Assembly (NCBI GenBank): GCA_036015235.1
Contig: CP107926.1
Coordinates: forward strand, 682,001-746,000
DNA: 64,000 nt
DNA from: Streptomyces sp. NBC_00433
GTDB taxonomy: Bacteria > Actinomycetota > Actinomycetes > Streptomycetales > Streptomycetaceae
Reading direction: 5' to 3'
Position 1 is the stretch's first letter; each line of letters opens with the position of its first letter. Made by a program: the position numbers and the translations under genes. Shown piece after piece: positions 45,403 through 53,323 of the stretch. Below the pieces are notes generated by a model, which ran no database searches, was not told the origin of the DNA, and saw nothing but the letters and a program-made list of their open reading frames with translations.

Positions 45403-46275
45403 ATGCGACTGACGACGATCCGATGGGAAGGCGGCACCAGGGCGGGCCGGGTGGACGGGGACGACATCCGGCTGCTCCCCTACTCCGACGTCGGTGCACT
45501 GCTCGCCTCGGGTCCCGACTGGCGGGCCAGCGCGCTGATGCAGTCGGACGGCGGCCGGGTGTCGTGCGCCGACGCCGACTACGCGCCACTGGTGCCGCAT
45601 CCGGAGAAGGTCGTCTGCGTCGGCGTCAACTACCGTGACCACGTCGCCGAGGTGGGCCTGGCGCTGCCCGACCACCCCACGCTGTTCGCGAAGTACAGCC
45701 GCAGCCTGATCGGCCCCTACGACGACCTAGTGCTGCCGGCCAACTCCGACGCGGTCGACTGGGAGGTCGAACTCGGCGTCGTCATCGGCCAGACGGTCAG
45801 GGACGCCGACGAGGAGCAGGCCTGGCAGTCGGTGGCCGGCTACACCATCGTCAACGACGTCTCCATGCGCGACTGGCAGCTGCGCACCTCGCAGTTCCTG
45901 CAGGGCAAGACCTTCGAGGCCTCCACCCCGGTCGGCCCCTTCCTGGTCACCCCCGACGAGGTCGGGCACGCCAGGGCACTCGCGGTGAGCTGCGCCGTGG
46001 ACTCCACGGTGATGCAGCAGTCCGACACCAGCCAGCTCATCCACTCGGTCGGCAGCCTCATCTCCTACATCAGCTCCTTCATCACCCTGGTCCCCGGCGA
46101 CCTGATCGCCACCGGCACCCCGGCCGGCATCGGCGGCGCCCGCCGCCCGCCGCTGTACCTGGCGGCCGGCCAGACCCTGCGCACGGCCATCGCCGGCCTC
46201 GGCGAGCAGGCCAACCGCTGCGTGGCGCCCGCCCGTAAGCCCGGCCCCGTGCACAGCGCGCAGGGGGTCAGGTGA
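45403..46275 (+). CDS. Fumarylacetoacetate hydrolase-family protein
   Basis: The 290-residue product has the FAH fold: [35 protein letters not shown], then the metal-binding acid cluster in [25 protein letters not shown], and late [20 protein letters not shown]. Members hydrolyse or hydrate 3-ketoacids or 2-keto-pentenoates, or decarboxylate oxaloacetate-like acids, using Mg or Mn. It starts 9 bases after GGGAGG and is followed after 31 bases by the acyl-CoA ligase. Its divergent position from the HyuAB/importer operon and shared operator-like sites suggest it handles a product of the ring opened by HyuAB. Confidence 0.9.
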   Translation: MRLTTIRWEGGTRAGRVDGDDIRLLPYSDVGALLASGPDWRASALMQSDGGRVSCADADYAPLVPHPEKVVCVGVNYRDHVAEVGLALPDHPTLFAKYSRSLIGPYDDLVLPANSDAVDWEVELGVVIGQTVRDADEEQAWQSVAGYTIVNDVSMRDWQLRTSQFLQGKTFEASTPVGPFLVTPDEVGHARALAVSCAVDSTVMQQSDTSQLIHSVGSLISYISSFITLVPGDLIATGTPAGIGGARRPPLYLAAGQTLRTAIAGLGEQANRCVAPARKPGPVHSAQGVR

Positions 46276-46306
46276 CCGGGCAGGACCGGCCGGCGGGCGG
46301 TGCGCG

Positions 46307-47860
46307 ATGCGCGTGATCGAGTTCTTCGACCGCGGGGTGTCCCTCGACCCCGGGGCCGTCGCCTTCATGCGGCAGGACGGCACCGACGCGATGACCTACG
46401 CGCAGGCGCGGGAGATCACCCACCGGGTGGCCGCCGCCCTGCACCGCGACCTGGGCGGCGAGGCCCAGGTCGCGGTGCTCAGCCCGAACGACCCGCTGGT
46501 GATGCCGTGCGTGCTGGGCATCATGCGGGCCGGCTGCCGCTGGGTCGCGCTCAACGCGACCTCCAGCACCGAGGAGTTGGCGGCGATGCTCGCCCTCGTC
46601 GGCGCCCGCATGCTGGTCTACGCACCCCAGTCGGCCGACACCGCGTGGCAGTTGAGCGAACTCGTGCCGCAGCTCGACCACCTGGTGGCGCTGCGGCCGA
46701 CGCCGGGCGGCGAGCTGTGCCTGGAGGACTGGATGGCGCCCGAGGGCACCCGGGTCGAGCTGCCGCCGCTGGAACCCGAGGGCGTCGCCGCCTACTTCGG
46801 CACCGGCGGCACCACCGGGCGCCCCAAGGCGGTCGGGCTGCCGCACCGCTCGCTTGAGGCGATGATCCACGCCTTCAACGCGCACCTGCCCGAGCGGCGG
46901 CCGGTCAACCTGGTCGCCGCCCCCCTCACCCACGCGGCGGGCGCGGCCGCCTTCCCGGTGCTCAGCCTCGGCGGCACCACGATCATCCACGACGGGGTCT
47001 CGCCCGCGGACATCCTGCGCTCCATCGAGGAGCACCGGGTCACCCGCCTGCTGCTGCCGCCCACCGCGATCTACGCGCTGCTCGACCACCCGGACGCGGG
47101 CAAGCGCGACACCTCGAGTCTGCGCTACTTCCTCTACGGTGCCGCGCCGATGTCGGTGGCCAGGCTGGAGCAGGCGATCAGCGTCTTCGGCCCGGTGATG
47201 GCGCAGTTCTACGGCCAGGTGGAGGTGCCGATGATGTGCGCCTTCTTCTCGCCCGAGGAGCACAGCGAGGCGCTGGCCGACCCGGCGCTGCGGCGGCGCC
47301 TGGCCAGTTGCGGGCGGCCGTCGCTGGTGGCCAACGTCGCGATCATGGACGACGAGGGGCAGCTGTGCGGCAGCGGCGAGCACGGCGAGATCGTGGTGCG
47401 CAGCTCGCTGCGGATGACGGGCTACCACGACGACCCGGACCAGACCGCCGCGGTGCGCCGCCCCGGCGACTGGCACGCCACCGGCGACATCGGCTACGTC
47501 GACGAGGACGGCTTCGTCTACCTGGTCGACCGGAAGCGCGATGTCATCATCTCCGGCGGATTCAACGTCTTCCCCAGCGAGGTCGAGCAGGTGCTCTGGT
47601 CGCATCCCGCGGTCGGCGACTGCGCCGTCATCGGGCTGCCCGACGACAAGTGGGGCGAGCGGGTGACCGCGGTGGTGGAGCTGAAGGCCGGAGCGCGGGC
47701 CGGCGCCGAGGAGGTCATCGCGCTGTGCCGGGAGCGGCTCGGCAGCGTCAAGGCGCCCAAGCAGGTCATCTTCCGGCAGTTGCCGCGCTCGGAGGCGGGC
47801 AAGGTGCTCAAGAAGACGCTGCGCGACGAATACTGGGCCGGGCACGACCGGCGCATCTGA
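46307..47860 (+). CDS. AMP-dependent acyl-CoA synthetase/ligase
   Basis: The 517-residue product is an ANL-superfamily enzyme: the AMP-binding loop is FGTGGTTGRPKAVG (phosphate-binding Thr/Gly/Lys), followed by YGAAPMSVARLEQ, FYGQVEVPMM (in place of YGxTE), WHATGDIGYVDEDGFVYLVDRKRDVIISGGFNVFPSEVE and a final SEAGKVLKKTLR lysine. It would activate a carboxylic acid as acyl-AMP and then acyl-CoA, in the cytosol. The A5 motif Gln-Val-Glu is slightly unusual. It is cotranscribed with the FAH gene and probably activates the acid that leaves the catabolic pathway. The carboxylate is unknown. Confidence 0.9.
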   Translation: MRVIEFFDRGVSLDPGAVAFMRQDGTDAMTYAQAREITHRVAAALHRDLGGEAQVAVLSPNDPLVMPCVLGIMRAGCRWVALNATSSTEELAAMLALVGARMLVYAPQSADTAWQLSELVPQLDHLVALRPTPGGELCLEDWMAPEGTRVELPPLEPEGVAAYFGTGGTTGRPKAVGLPHRSLEAMIHAFNAHLPERRPVNLVAAPLTHAAGAAAFPVLSLGGTTIIHDGVSPADILRSIEEHRVTRLLLPPTAIYALLDHPDAGKRDTSSLRYFLYGAAPMSVARLEQAISVFGPVMAQFYGQVEVPMMCAFFSPEEHSEALADPALRRRLASCGRPSLVANVAIMDDEGQLCGSGEHGEIVVRSSLRMTGYHDDPDQTAAVRRPGDWHATGDIGYVDEDGFVYLVDRKRDVIISGGFNVFPSEVEQVLWSHPAVGDCAVIGLPDDKWGERVTAVVELKAGARAGAEEVIALCRERLGSVKAPKQVIFRQLPRSEAGKVLKKTLRDEYWAGHDRRI

Positions 47861-47871
47861 CCCCGGGGAGC

Positions 47872-47914
47872 AAAAAAAAGGGGTGCCGCCGGACCCTGGG
47901 GTCCGGCGGCACCC
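47872..47914 (-). terminator. Strong intrinsic terminator for the GntR gene
   Basis: A 15-bp perfect stem (47881-47895 with 47900-47914) is followed on the minus strand by an eight-T tract (A8 at 47872-47879 on the plus strand). This is a textbook rho-independent terminator for the leftward GntR gene and can also stop the ligase transcript. Confidence 0.9.
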
Positions 47915-47929
47915 TCTCGTGTCACCGGG

Positions 47930-48679
47930 CTACGGTGCCATCCCCCGGCCGGGTGTGCGCCCGGCCTTGGCCATGACCACCGCGGCAGGCAGCGCGAAGG
48001 GCGCGTGCCGCTGCGAGGTCATCAGGTGCATCGCGGTGCCCGCCAGGTGGTCGACCATCAGGTCCCTGGCCCGCTCGGCGTCCCGGGCGGCGCAGGCGTC
48101 GAGGATCGCGCGGTGCTCGGCGACCTTCACCGCGAAGACCTCCGGGTCGAGCAGCCGCAGGAAGGCCCGCTGGTAGCGCTCGGCGTGGTCGAACTGCCGG
48201 CTCAGCTCGTCGTTGAGCCGGGCGCCCGCGCCGATCCGCAGGCCCGCGTGGAAGCGGCCGTGGGCGTCCGCGTCGGCCCGCGAGGTGGTCAGCTCCAGGT
48301 CCCGCTCAAGCCGTTCGAAGTCCTCACCGCGCAGTATCGGCACGGTCAGCCATATGGCCAGGCCCTCGCCGAGCACCCGCATCGAGTAGAGGTCGTCGAG
48401 GTCGCTCATGCTCAGGGTGCTGATGTGGACCGAGCGGTGCGGCCCGCCGCTGACCACCAGCCCCTCGCTGACCAGCTGCCGCAGCGCCTCGCGCAGCGGG
48501 GTGCGGGAGACCTTGAGCCGGTCGGCCAGCTCCAACTGGCTGATCTCGGCTCCGGGTTCCAGCTCTCCCAGCAGGATCAGGCGGCGCAGCTCGTTGTAGA
48601 CGCTCTGCTCTCCGCCGTCCGACCGGACGGTCGTCTTCGCGGGTCCCGCCACTGACGCCACCGCCTCTCTCTTTGTCAT
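47930..48679 (-). CDS. GntR-family regulator with FCD ligand-binding domain
   Basis: The 249-residue product has an N-terminal GntR winged helix (VYNELRRLILLGELEPGAEISQLELADRLKVSRTPLREALRQLVSEGLV) and a C-terminal all-helical FCD domain. In the FCD domain, residues such as the Asp/Arg of LYSMRVLGEGLA, HGRFHAGLR, and HRAILDACAARD are placed to hold a metal and a carboxylate ligand. Such proteins usually repress catabolic operons and release DNA on binding a pathway acid. A perfect palindrome ATTGTGCACAAT lies 51 bases before its start, suggesting autoregulation. Similar sites before the hydrolase and FAH units suggest it controls the whole 36-48.7 kb locus. Confidence 0.9.
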   Translation of the reverse strand: MTKREAVASVAGPAKTTVRSDGGEQSVYNELRRLILLGELEPGAEISQLELADRLKVSRTPLREALRQLVSEGLVVSGGPHRSVHISTLSMSDLDDLYSMRVLGEGLAIWLTVPILRGEDFERLERDLELTTSRADADAHGRFHAGLRIGAGARLNDELSRQFDHAERYQRAFLRLLDPEVFAVKVAEHRAILDACAARDAERARDLMVDHLAGTAMHLMTSQRHAPFALPAAVVMAKAGRTPGRGMAP

Positions 48680-48729
48680 GGGGTCGCACTCGCCGTAAAC
48701 GCCATCGAAACGGACGGTCTGACCCTGTT

Positions 48730-48741
48730 ATTGTGCACAAT
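48730..48741. promoter_or_regulatory. Perfect palindrome ATTGTGCACAAT, likely GntR operator
   Basis: This 12-bp perfect palindrome lies in an AT-rich patch upstream of the GntR gene. Its core TTGTGCACAA fits the operator form of FCD-type GntR proteins, and TGTGCACA recurs at 38054. The remaining gap to the MarR gene (48742-48954) holds nothing I can name. Confidence 0.65.
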
Positions 48742-48954
48742 TTTCTTTGAATTGGCCACAACACCCCTCGTCAGGCGCGCTGTGACAAACGTCAACCACG
48801 CGAGTGGTGTATGGGGTCACCGGTGCGGCCGGCCTGCGCCGCGGCAGGGGCACCCGCCGCCGAGGCGGGGCCCGAGCGCGTACGCCGGAACCCACCGGAA
48901 AAGGGGCACCTCACCCCGGAAGGGGCGGGCCGCCCTCGAAAGCACCCTGGGCGG

Positions 48955-49413
48955 TCAGCCGGGTAAGTGGGCGCGCGAGGTGTCGCCCGCGACGTCCGCC
49001 AGCCGCGCCAGAGCCGCTGCCAGGTCGCCGCGGTCGCCGAGCGCCGCGAGCACCCGGGCGTGGTCCTCGGCCACCCGGTGGGCGGCGCGCTGGTGCAGGA
49101 TGCGGCCGCGGGCGGCCAGGTGCAGCAGCACCCGGCGCCGGTCGCCGGGATCGGCCCTGCGGTAGACGAGGTTATCGGCGACCATCCGGTCCACCAGCTT
49201 GGTCAGGCTCGGCGCGGGCATCAGCGCGTAGTCGGCGATCTCCGTCATGGGGTGCCCGCCGCCGTCCGCCACCGCGCTCAGCACACGCCACTGCTCGACC
49301 GAGCAGTCCTCGGCCGCGAGCAGCTCCGACAGCCGCGCCACCATGAGGCGTTCGGCGCGGCTCAGGACGAGCGCGAGGTCCCGCCCAGGCTGCTGTGCCG
49401 GATCCGATGGCAT
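48955..49413 (-). CDS. MarR-family transcriptional regulator
   Basis: The 152-residue product has the MarR fold: LSRAERLMVARLSELLAAEDCSVEQWRVLSAVADGGGHPMTEIADYALMPAPSLTKLVDRMVADNLVYRRADPGDRRRVLLHLAARGRILH, with the wing DPGDRRRVLLHL. It is divergent from the binding-protein and permease genes, with a 115-bp gap, so it probably controls them and itself. A single Cys (EDCSVEQW) is in the region used for redox sensing by some members, but this is not diagnostic. No perfect palindrome was seen in the gap; a CCTTTCCCAGG motif there (49426-49436) resembles one before the permease. Confidence 0.88.
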   Translation of the reverse strand: MPSDPAQQPGRDLALVLSRAERLMVARLSELLAAEDCSVEQWRVLSAVADGGGHPMTEIADYALMPAPSLTKLVDRMVADNLVYRRADPGDRRRVLLHLAARGRILHQRAAHRVAEDHARVLAALGDRGDLAAALARLADVAGDTSRAHLPG

Positions 49414-49528
49414 GTTTGCCGGTGTCCTTTCCCAGGTCTACTGTTCGGCCACATTAGGAGGTCTCTGCGAGGGCGCCGGGACCGGGTCGGTCTTCCTCGT
49501 ACCCGTACGCCCCTCCGGAGGTGGCCGC

Positions 49529-50638
49529 ATGCTCCCGGAACCGCCGGACATCTCCCCGCGGCGGCCCCGCGGCAGGCCCGCCGCGGGCACCGATCTGCCG
49601 CTCACGGTGGCGCTCGTGGTCCCGCTGCACGGTCCCGGCGGCATCCTCGGCCCCTCCTGCGAACTGGCCGCGCAACTCGCCGCGGAGGAGCTGAACGACG
49701 CGGCCGGCGTGGCGGGGCGGCCGGTCCGGCTGGTCCCGGTGGACGGCGCGGGGCCGCCGGAGCAGGTGGCCGCGCGGGTCGAGGCGCTGGTGCGGCTCGG
49801 TGCGGTGGACGCGGTGGTCGGCTGGCACATCTCGGCGGTGCGCCGGGCGCTCGCGCCGCGGATCGCGCACCTGGTGCCGTACGTCTACACCGCGCAGTAC
49901 GAGGGCGGCGAACGCACTCCGGGGGTCTTCCTCACCGGGGAGACCGACCGGCGCCATCTGCTGCCCGCGATGCGGATGCTGGCCGAGGCGACCGGTGTAC
50001 GCCGCTGGTTCACGGTCGGCAACGACTACGTGTGGCCGCGGGTCACCGCGGCCGCCGCCCGCCGGCACGCGCGGGACTGCGGCGGGCGGACGGTCGGCGA
50101 GGCGCTGCTGCCGCTGGGCAGCACCGACTTCGGCCAGGTCCTGCGGCGGATCGAGAGGAGCGAGGCGGACGCGGTGCTGATGCTGCTGGTCGGCGCGGAC
50201 GCGGTGCGCTTCAACCGGGCCTTCGCCGCCCACGGGCTGCAGGACCGCTGCCAGCGGCTGAGCACCCACATGGACGAGAACATGCTGCTGGCCAGCGGCG
50301 CCGACGGCACCGCGGGACTGTGGGCGGCGGCGGGCTACTTCGAGACGCTGGCCACCGCGGAGAGCCTGGACTTCAACCGGCGCTTCGCCCGCCGCTTCGG
50401 GGTGGACGCGCCCGTGGTGGGCAGCCTCGGCGAGTCCTGCTTCGAAGGGCTGCGGCTGCTCGGCGCGCTGGCCGAGCGGGCGGGCTCGGCGGACGTGCGC
50501 GCGATGCACGCGGTCCGCGACTCGGTCGGCTACGAGGGCCCGCGCGGCGCCCTGCGGCTGCGCGGCAGCCACCTCGACCAGCGGGTCTACCTGGCCAGGG
50601 CGGACACCTTCGACTTCGCGGTCGTCGCCCAACTGTGA
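49529..50638 (+). CDS. Periplasmic-binding-fold protein without signal peptide (AmiC/UrtA-like)
   Basis: The 369-residue product has the type I periplasmic-binding fold of AmiC, FmdD and UrtA: TVALVVPLHGPGGILGPSCELAAQLAAEELNDAAGVAGRPVRLVPVD, DAVVGWHISAVRRALAPRI, PYVYTAQYEGGERTPGVFLTGE and AGYFETLATAESLDFNRRFARRFG. The chosen ATG at 49529 follows GGAGG by seven bases, and its N-terminus is charged and Pro-rich with no hydrophobic segment, so the protein should stay in the cytosol. That is the situation of AmiC, the amide sensor, rather than of transport binding proteins. It lies between a divergent MarR regulator and an NCS1 permease, with no ABC permease or ATPase nearby. A sensor of a small amide or urea-like ligand is the best guess. 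Confidence 0.8.
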   Translation: MLPEPPDISPRRPRGRPAAGTDLPLTVALVVPLHGPGGILGPSCELAAQLAAEELNDAAGVAGRPVRLVPVDGAGPPEQVAARVEALVRLGAVDAVVGWHISAVRRALAPRIAHLVPYVYTAQYEGGERTPGVFLTGETDRRHLLPAMRMLAEATGVRRWFTVGNDYVWPRVTAAAARRHARDCGGRTVGEALLPLGSTDFGQVLRRIERSEADAVLMLLVGADAVRFNRAFAAHGLQDRCQRLSTHMDENMLLASGADGTAGLWAAAGYFETLATAESLDFNRRFARRFGVDAPVVGSLGESCFEGLRLLGALAERAGSADVRAMHAVRDSVGYEGPRGALRLRGSHLDQRVYLARADTFDFAVVAQL

Positions 50639-50653
50639 GCCCCCCTCCGGGCA

Positions 50654-50692
50654 TTGACAGTACCTTCCCCAGGAAATACTTTCTAGGGGAAG
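50654..50692 (+). promoter_or_regulatory. Sigma-70-like promoter overlapped by a long inverted repeat
   Basis: TTGACA (50654-50659) and TACTTT (50677-50682), spaced 17 bp, form the best promoter in the window. A 29-bp dyad (50664-50692) covers the -10: outer arms CTTCCCC and GGGGAAG, inner arms GAAA and TTTC, centre at 50678. A repressor bound here would block transcription of the permease. Confidence 0.65.
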
Positions 50693-50980
50693 CATCTGGC
50701 GCCGGGCGGCGCCGGCCCGCACCCCGCGCCCCGGCCGCCCGCCGGCCGCGATCCCGGATTCGCCGCGGAATTCCGCCGACCGGGCAGCGGAAGCGGATCA
50801 CCGCTTTCCCTGGAATACGCTCTCCCGTCAATCTACGCGCGTCGCCCAATTCCTGGCGACGCGTCACGTATTTAAAGGCCCCGACATCACCGAGAAACAA
50901 ACCGGCGGGACTCTTCGAACGCCGCCGGGGACGTATCCCCGGCGGCGGATCGCACACCGCGGACGGAAAAGGGAGTTCTC
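50693..50980 (+). promoter_or_regulatory. Long structured 5' leader of the permease gene
   Basis: From the promoter to the GTG at 50981 is about 290 bases with no gene. It contains a hairpin with stem 50839-50846/50855-50862 and an 11-bp perfect hairpin (50920-50930 with 50937-50947, loop ACGTAT) that ends 33 bases before the start codon. Such a leader may be a cis-regulatory RNA or attenuator. I could not match it to a riboswitch class. Confidence 0.4.
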
Positions 50981-52690
50981 GTGACGGACACGGTCGACAC
51001 ACCCGCGCCTCCCGACGGCGCCACCGGTACGACGACCCGCCGCTACAACGGCTGGACGAAGAACACCACGCTGGAGGACTACTCGCTGCGCTACGCGCCC
51101 AAGTCCTTCCGCCGCTGGACCCCCTATGTGGTGGCCACCACCGCACTCGGCGGCATCGCCTATCTCGCCGACTTCGCGATCGGCGGCTCCATCGCGATCT
51201 CCCACGGATTCAGCAGCGCGCTGATCGCGATCCTGGCCGCCGCGGTCACCATCTTCCTGACCGGAATTCCGATCTCGTACTACTCCGCGAAATACTCCAT
51301 CGACATGGACCTGTTGACCAGGGGCGCCGGATTCGGTTATCTCGGCTCCACCCTCACGTCCATCATCTATGCGAGCTTCACCTTCATCTTCTTCGCCCTC
51401 GAAGGCTCGATCATGGCCCAGGCGCTCGACCTCGGGCTGCACATCCCGCTCGCGGTGGGCTATCTGATCTGCGCGCTGATCATCCTGCCGCTGGTCTTCT
51501 ACGGGATGACCGCGCTGTCGACCATGCAGGTGTGGACGCAGCCGGTGTGGCTGGTGCTGATGGTGGCGCCCTTCGTGTCCATCGCCATCCAGGACCCGCA
51601 CGCCTTCTCGCGGTTCACGCACTTCGCGGGCAACTCGCCCACCGGTTCCTCGGTCAGCCTGATCGGGGTGGGGGCGGGCGCCGGTGTGGCGCTGTCGCTG
51701 ATCGCCCAGATCGGCGAGCAGGTCGACTACCTGCGCTTCATGCCGGACAAGACGCCGGCCAACGCCCGCCGCTGGTGGTCCGCGGTGCTCGCGGCCGGTC
51801 CCGGCTGGGTGGTGCTGGGCGCGGCCAAGCAGATCGGCGGCGCCTTCCTGGCCTTCTACATCGCCGGCCACATCGGCCTGGCCAAGGCCAACGAGCCGAT
51901 CCAGCAGTACGTCTCGGGTATCCACACCTTCGCGGCGCCGGTGGCACTGGGCCTTGCGACCTTCTTCGTGATCCTCTCGCAGATCAAGATCAACACGACG
52001 AACGCCTACTCGGGCTCGCTGTCCTGGTCGAACTTCTTCTCCCGGCTGACCCACCGCCACCCCGGCCGGGTCGTCTACATCTTCCTCAACGTCGGCATCG
52101 CCCTGGCCCTGATGGAGGGCGGCGTCTTCGGCTTCCTCAACACGGTGCTCGGCTTCTACTCCAACGTGGCCATCGCCTGGATCGGCGCGGTCGTCGCCGA
52201 CCTGGTGATCAACAAGCCGCTGAAGCTCAGCCCGTCCTTCATCGAGTTCAAGCGGGCGCACCTGTACAACTTCAACCCGGTGGGCTTCGGTTCGATGCTG
52301 GTGGCGTCCGCGGTGTCCATCGCCGCCTACTTCCACGCCTTCGGCGCGTACGGCAAGGCCTTCTCGCCCTTCATCGCGCTGTTCGTGGCGATGGTGCTCT
52401 CACCGCTGCTCGCGGTGGCCACCAAGGGCCGCTACTACATCGCGCGGACCGACGACCAGGCGGAGCCGCTGTTCGGCGAGGACGGCCTGCTGTCGGCGGC
52501 GACCATGACCTGCACGGTCTGCGCCGAGGACTTCGAGCGCCCCGACATCGCCGGCTGCCCCTTCCACAGCGGTGCGATCTGCTCGCTGTGCTGCAGCCTG
52601 GACAAGGACTGCCACGACGCCTGCAAGCCCGCCGCCCGCGGGGCCGGCGGCCCGGTCGACCTCGGGATGCCGACGACCGCCGCCGGGTGA
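50981..52690 (+). CDS. NCS1-type purine/cytosine/hydantoin permease with Cys-rich tail
   Basis: The 569-residue product has about twelve membrane segments and the NCS1 pattern: YNGWTKNTTLEDYSLRYAPKSFRRW before helix 1, IGGSIAISHGFSSALIAILAAAVTIFLTGIPISYYSAKYSIDMDLLTRGAGFGYLGS, and GYLRFMP-like segments after helix 6. Such carriers import nucleobases, hydantoins, allantoin or related ureides with H+ or Na+. After the last helix a cytosolic tail contains eight cysteines (CTVC, GC, IC, LCC, DC, AC) within about 40 residues, which looks metal-binding and is absent from ordinary NCS1 proteins. The GTG follows GGGAG. It ends in a strong terminator, so the unit is the permease alone or with the upstream binding protein. 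Confidence 0.9.
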   Translation: MTDTVDTPAPPDGATGTTTRRYNGWTKNTTLEDYSLRYAPKSFRRWTPYVVATTALGGIAYLADFAIGGSIAISHGFSSALIAILAAAVTIFLTGIPISYYSAKYSIDMDLLTRGAGFGYLGSTLTSIIYASFTFIFFALEGSIMAQALDLGLHIPLAVGYLICALIILPLVFYGMTALSTMQVWTQPVWLVLMVAPFVSIAIQDPHAFSRFTHFAGNSPTGSSVSLIGVGAGAGVALSLIAQIGEQVDYLRFMPDKTPANARRWWSAVLAAGPGWVVLGAAKQIGGAFLAFYIAGHIGLAKANEPIQQYVSGIHTFAAPVALGLATFFVILSQIKINTTNAYSGSLSWSNFFSRLTHRHPGRVVYIFLNVGIALALMEGGVFGFLNTVLGFYSNVAIAWIGAVVADLVINKPLKLSPSFIEFKRAHLYNFNPVGFGSMLVASAVSIAAYFHAFGAYGKAFSPFIALFVAMVLSPLLAVATKGRYYIARTDDQAEPLFGEDGLLSAATMTCTVCAEDFERPDIAGCPFHSGAICSLCCSLDKDCHDACKPAARGAGGPVDLGMPTTAAG

Positions 52691-52712
52691 CACGCGCGAC
52701 GGTAAGGGCCAG

Positions 52713-52748
52713 GTGCCGGTCCGCGGGCTTTCCGCGGACCGGCACTTT
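52713..52748 (+). terminator. Intrinsic terminator after the permease
   Basis: A perfect 14-bp stem (52713-52726 with 52732-52745), a 5-nt loop and TTT follow the permease stop by 23 bases. Confidence 0.85.
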
Positions 52749-52930
52749 GCTGCGTCCCGGGTCTTTACGCCGTCTCCCTGGATGGTCTAGAACGACAGTC
52801 ATCCGATGTTACGTGAGCCCGGTGTCCCGTTTCCGCACGCGGCAGAGGAGTCATACGCGGGAGCAGGCGCATTCATCGGACTACTACGTCAACGCCGTTG
52901 ACTGAAAGCCGTATCGCCCTGGAGGGCATC

Positions 52931-53292
52931 GTGCAGAACTTCCCCCGCCGTCGCCGGCGGGTTCCGTACAGACGGGTCGTCGCGCTCTGCTCGGCGGCGC
53001 TCACCGTGCTCGCGGGCGCCGCCGCCGGCTTCGCGCCGCCGGTGGCGATCACCTCGCCCGCGGCGGGCGACACCGTCGGTGCCGCGCCCGTCGTGGCGGG
53101 CTCGGCCGAGCCCGGCGCGAGGGTCACGGTGACGTCCGACGGGGCGCCGCTGTGCACGGCCGCCGTCTCCGGCAGCTGGACCTGCACGGGCGCCGGCGGG
53201 CTCGCCGCCGGGCCGCACACCTTCGAGGCCACCGCCGAGGACCCGACAGCACCCCGGCGCAGGGCGCCACCGTGGCGGTGGCCACGGCCTGA
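52931..53292 (+). pseudogene. Secreted Ig-like domain protein with a single-base frameshift near its end
   Basis: From GTG 52931 (GGAGGG upstream) the frame encodes a basic n-region (PRRRRRVPYRR), a hydrophobic signal core and an Ig-like beta domain (VAITSPAAGDTVGAAPVVAGSAEPGARVTVTSDG...). After EATAEDPT, near 53247, the open frame turns into Arg/Pro-rich nonsense running antisense through the next gene. The alternative frame reads STPAQGATVAVATA-stop at 53292, a natural ending for this domain. One missing base explains both. It is either a recent pseudogene, or a sequencing error, or the protein ends aberrantly. Intact, it would be a secreted protein of about 120 residues with a bacterial Ig-like (Big) domain. 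Confidence 0.6.
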
Positions 53293-53323
53293 CAGTGAGC
53301 GCGCGGGGGAGCGGCCCGGCGGC

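Noticed and set aside
50693..50980. A known riboswitch (guanidine, PreQ1, purine) before the permease
   Set aside because: I could not place the conserved cores of these classes; only generic GC-rich hairpins are visible, so it is listed as an unassigned leader.
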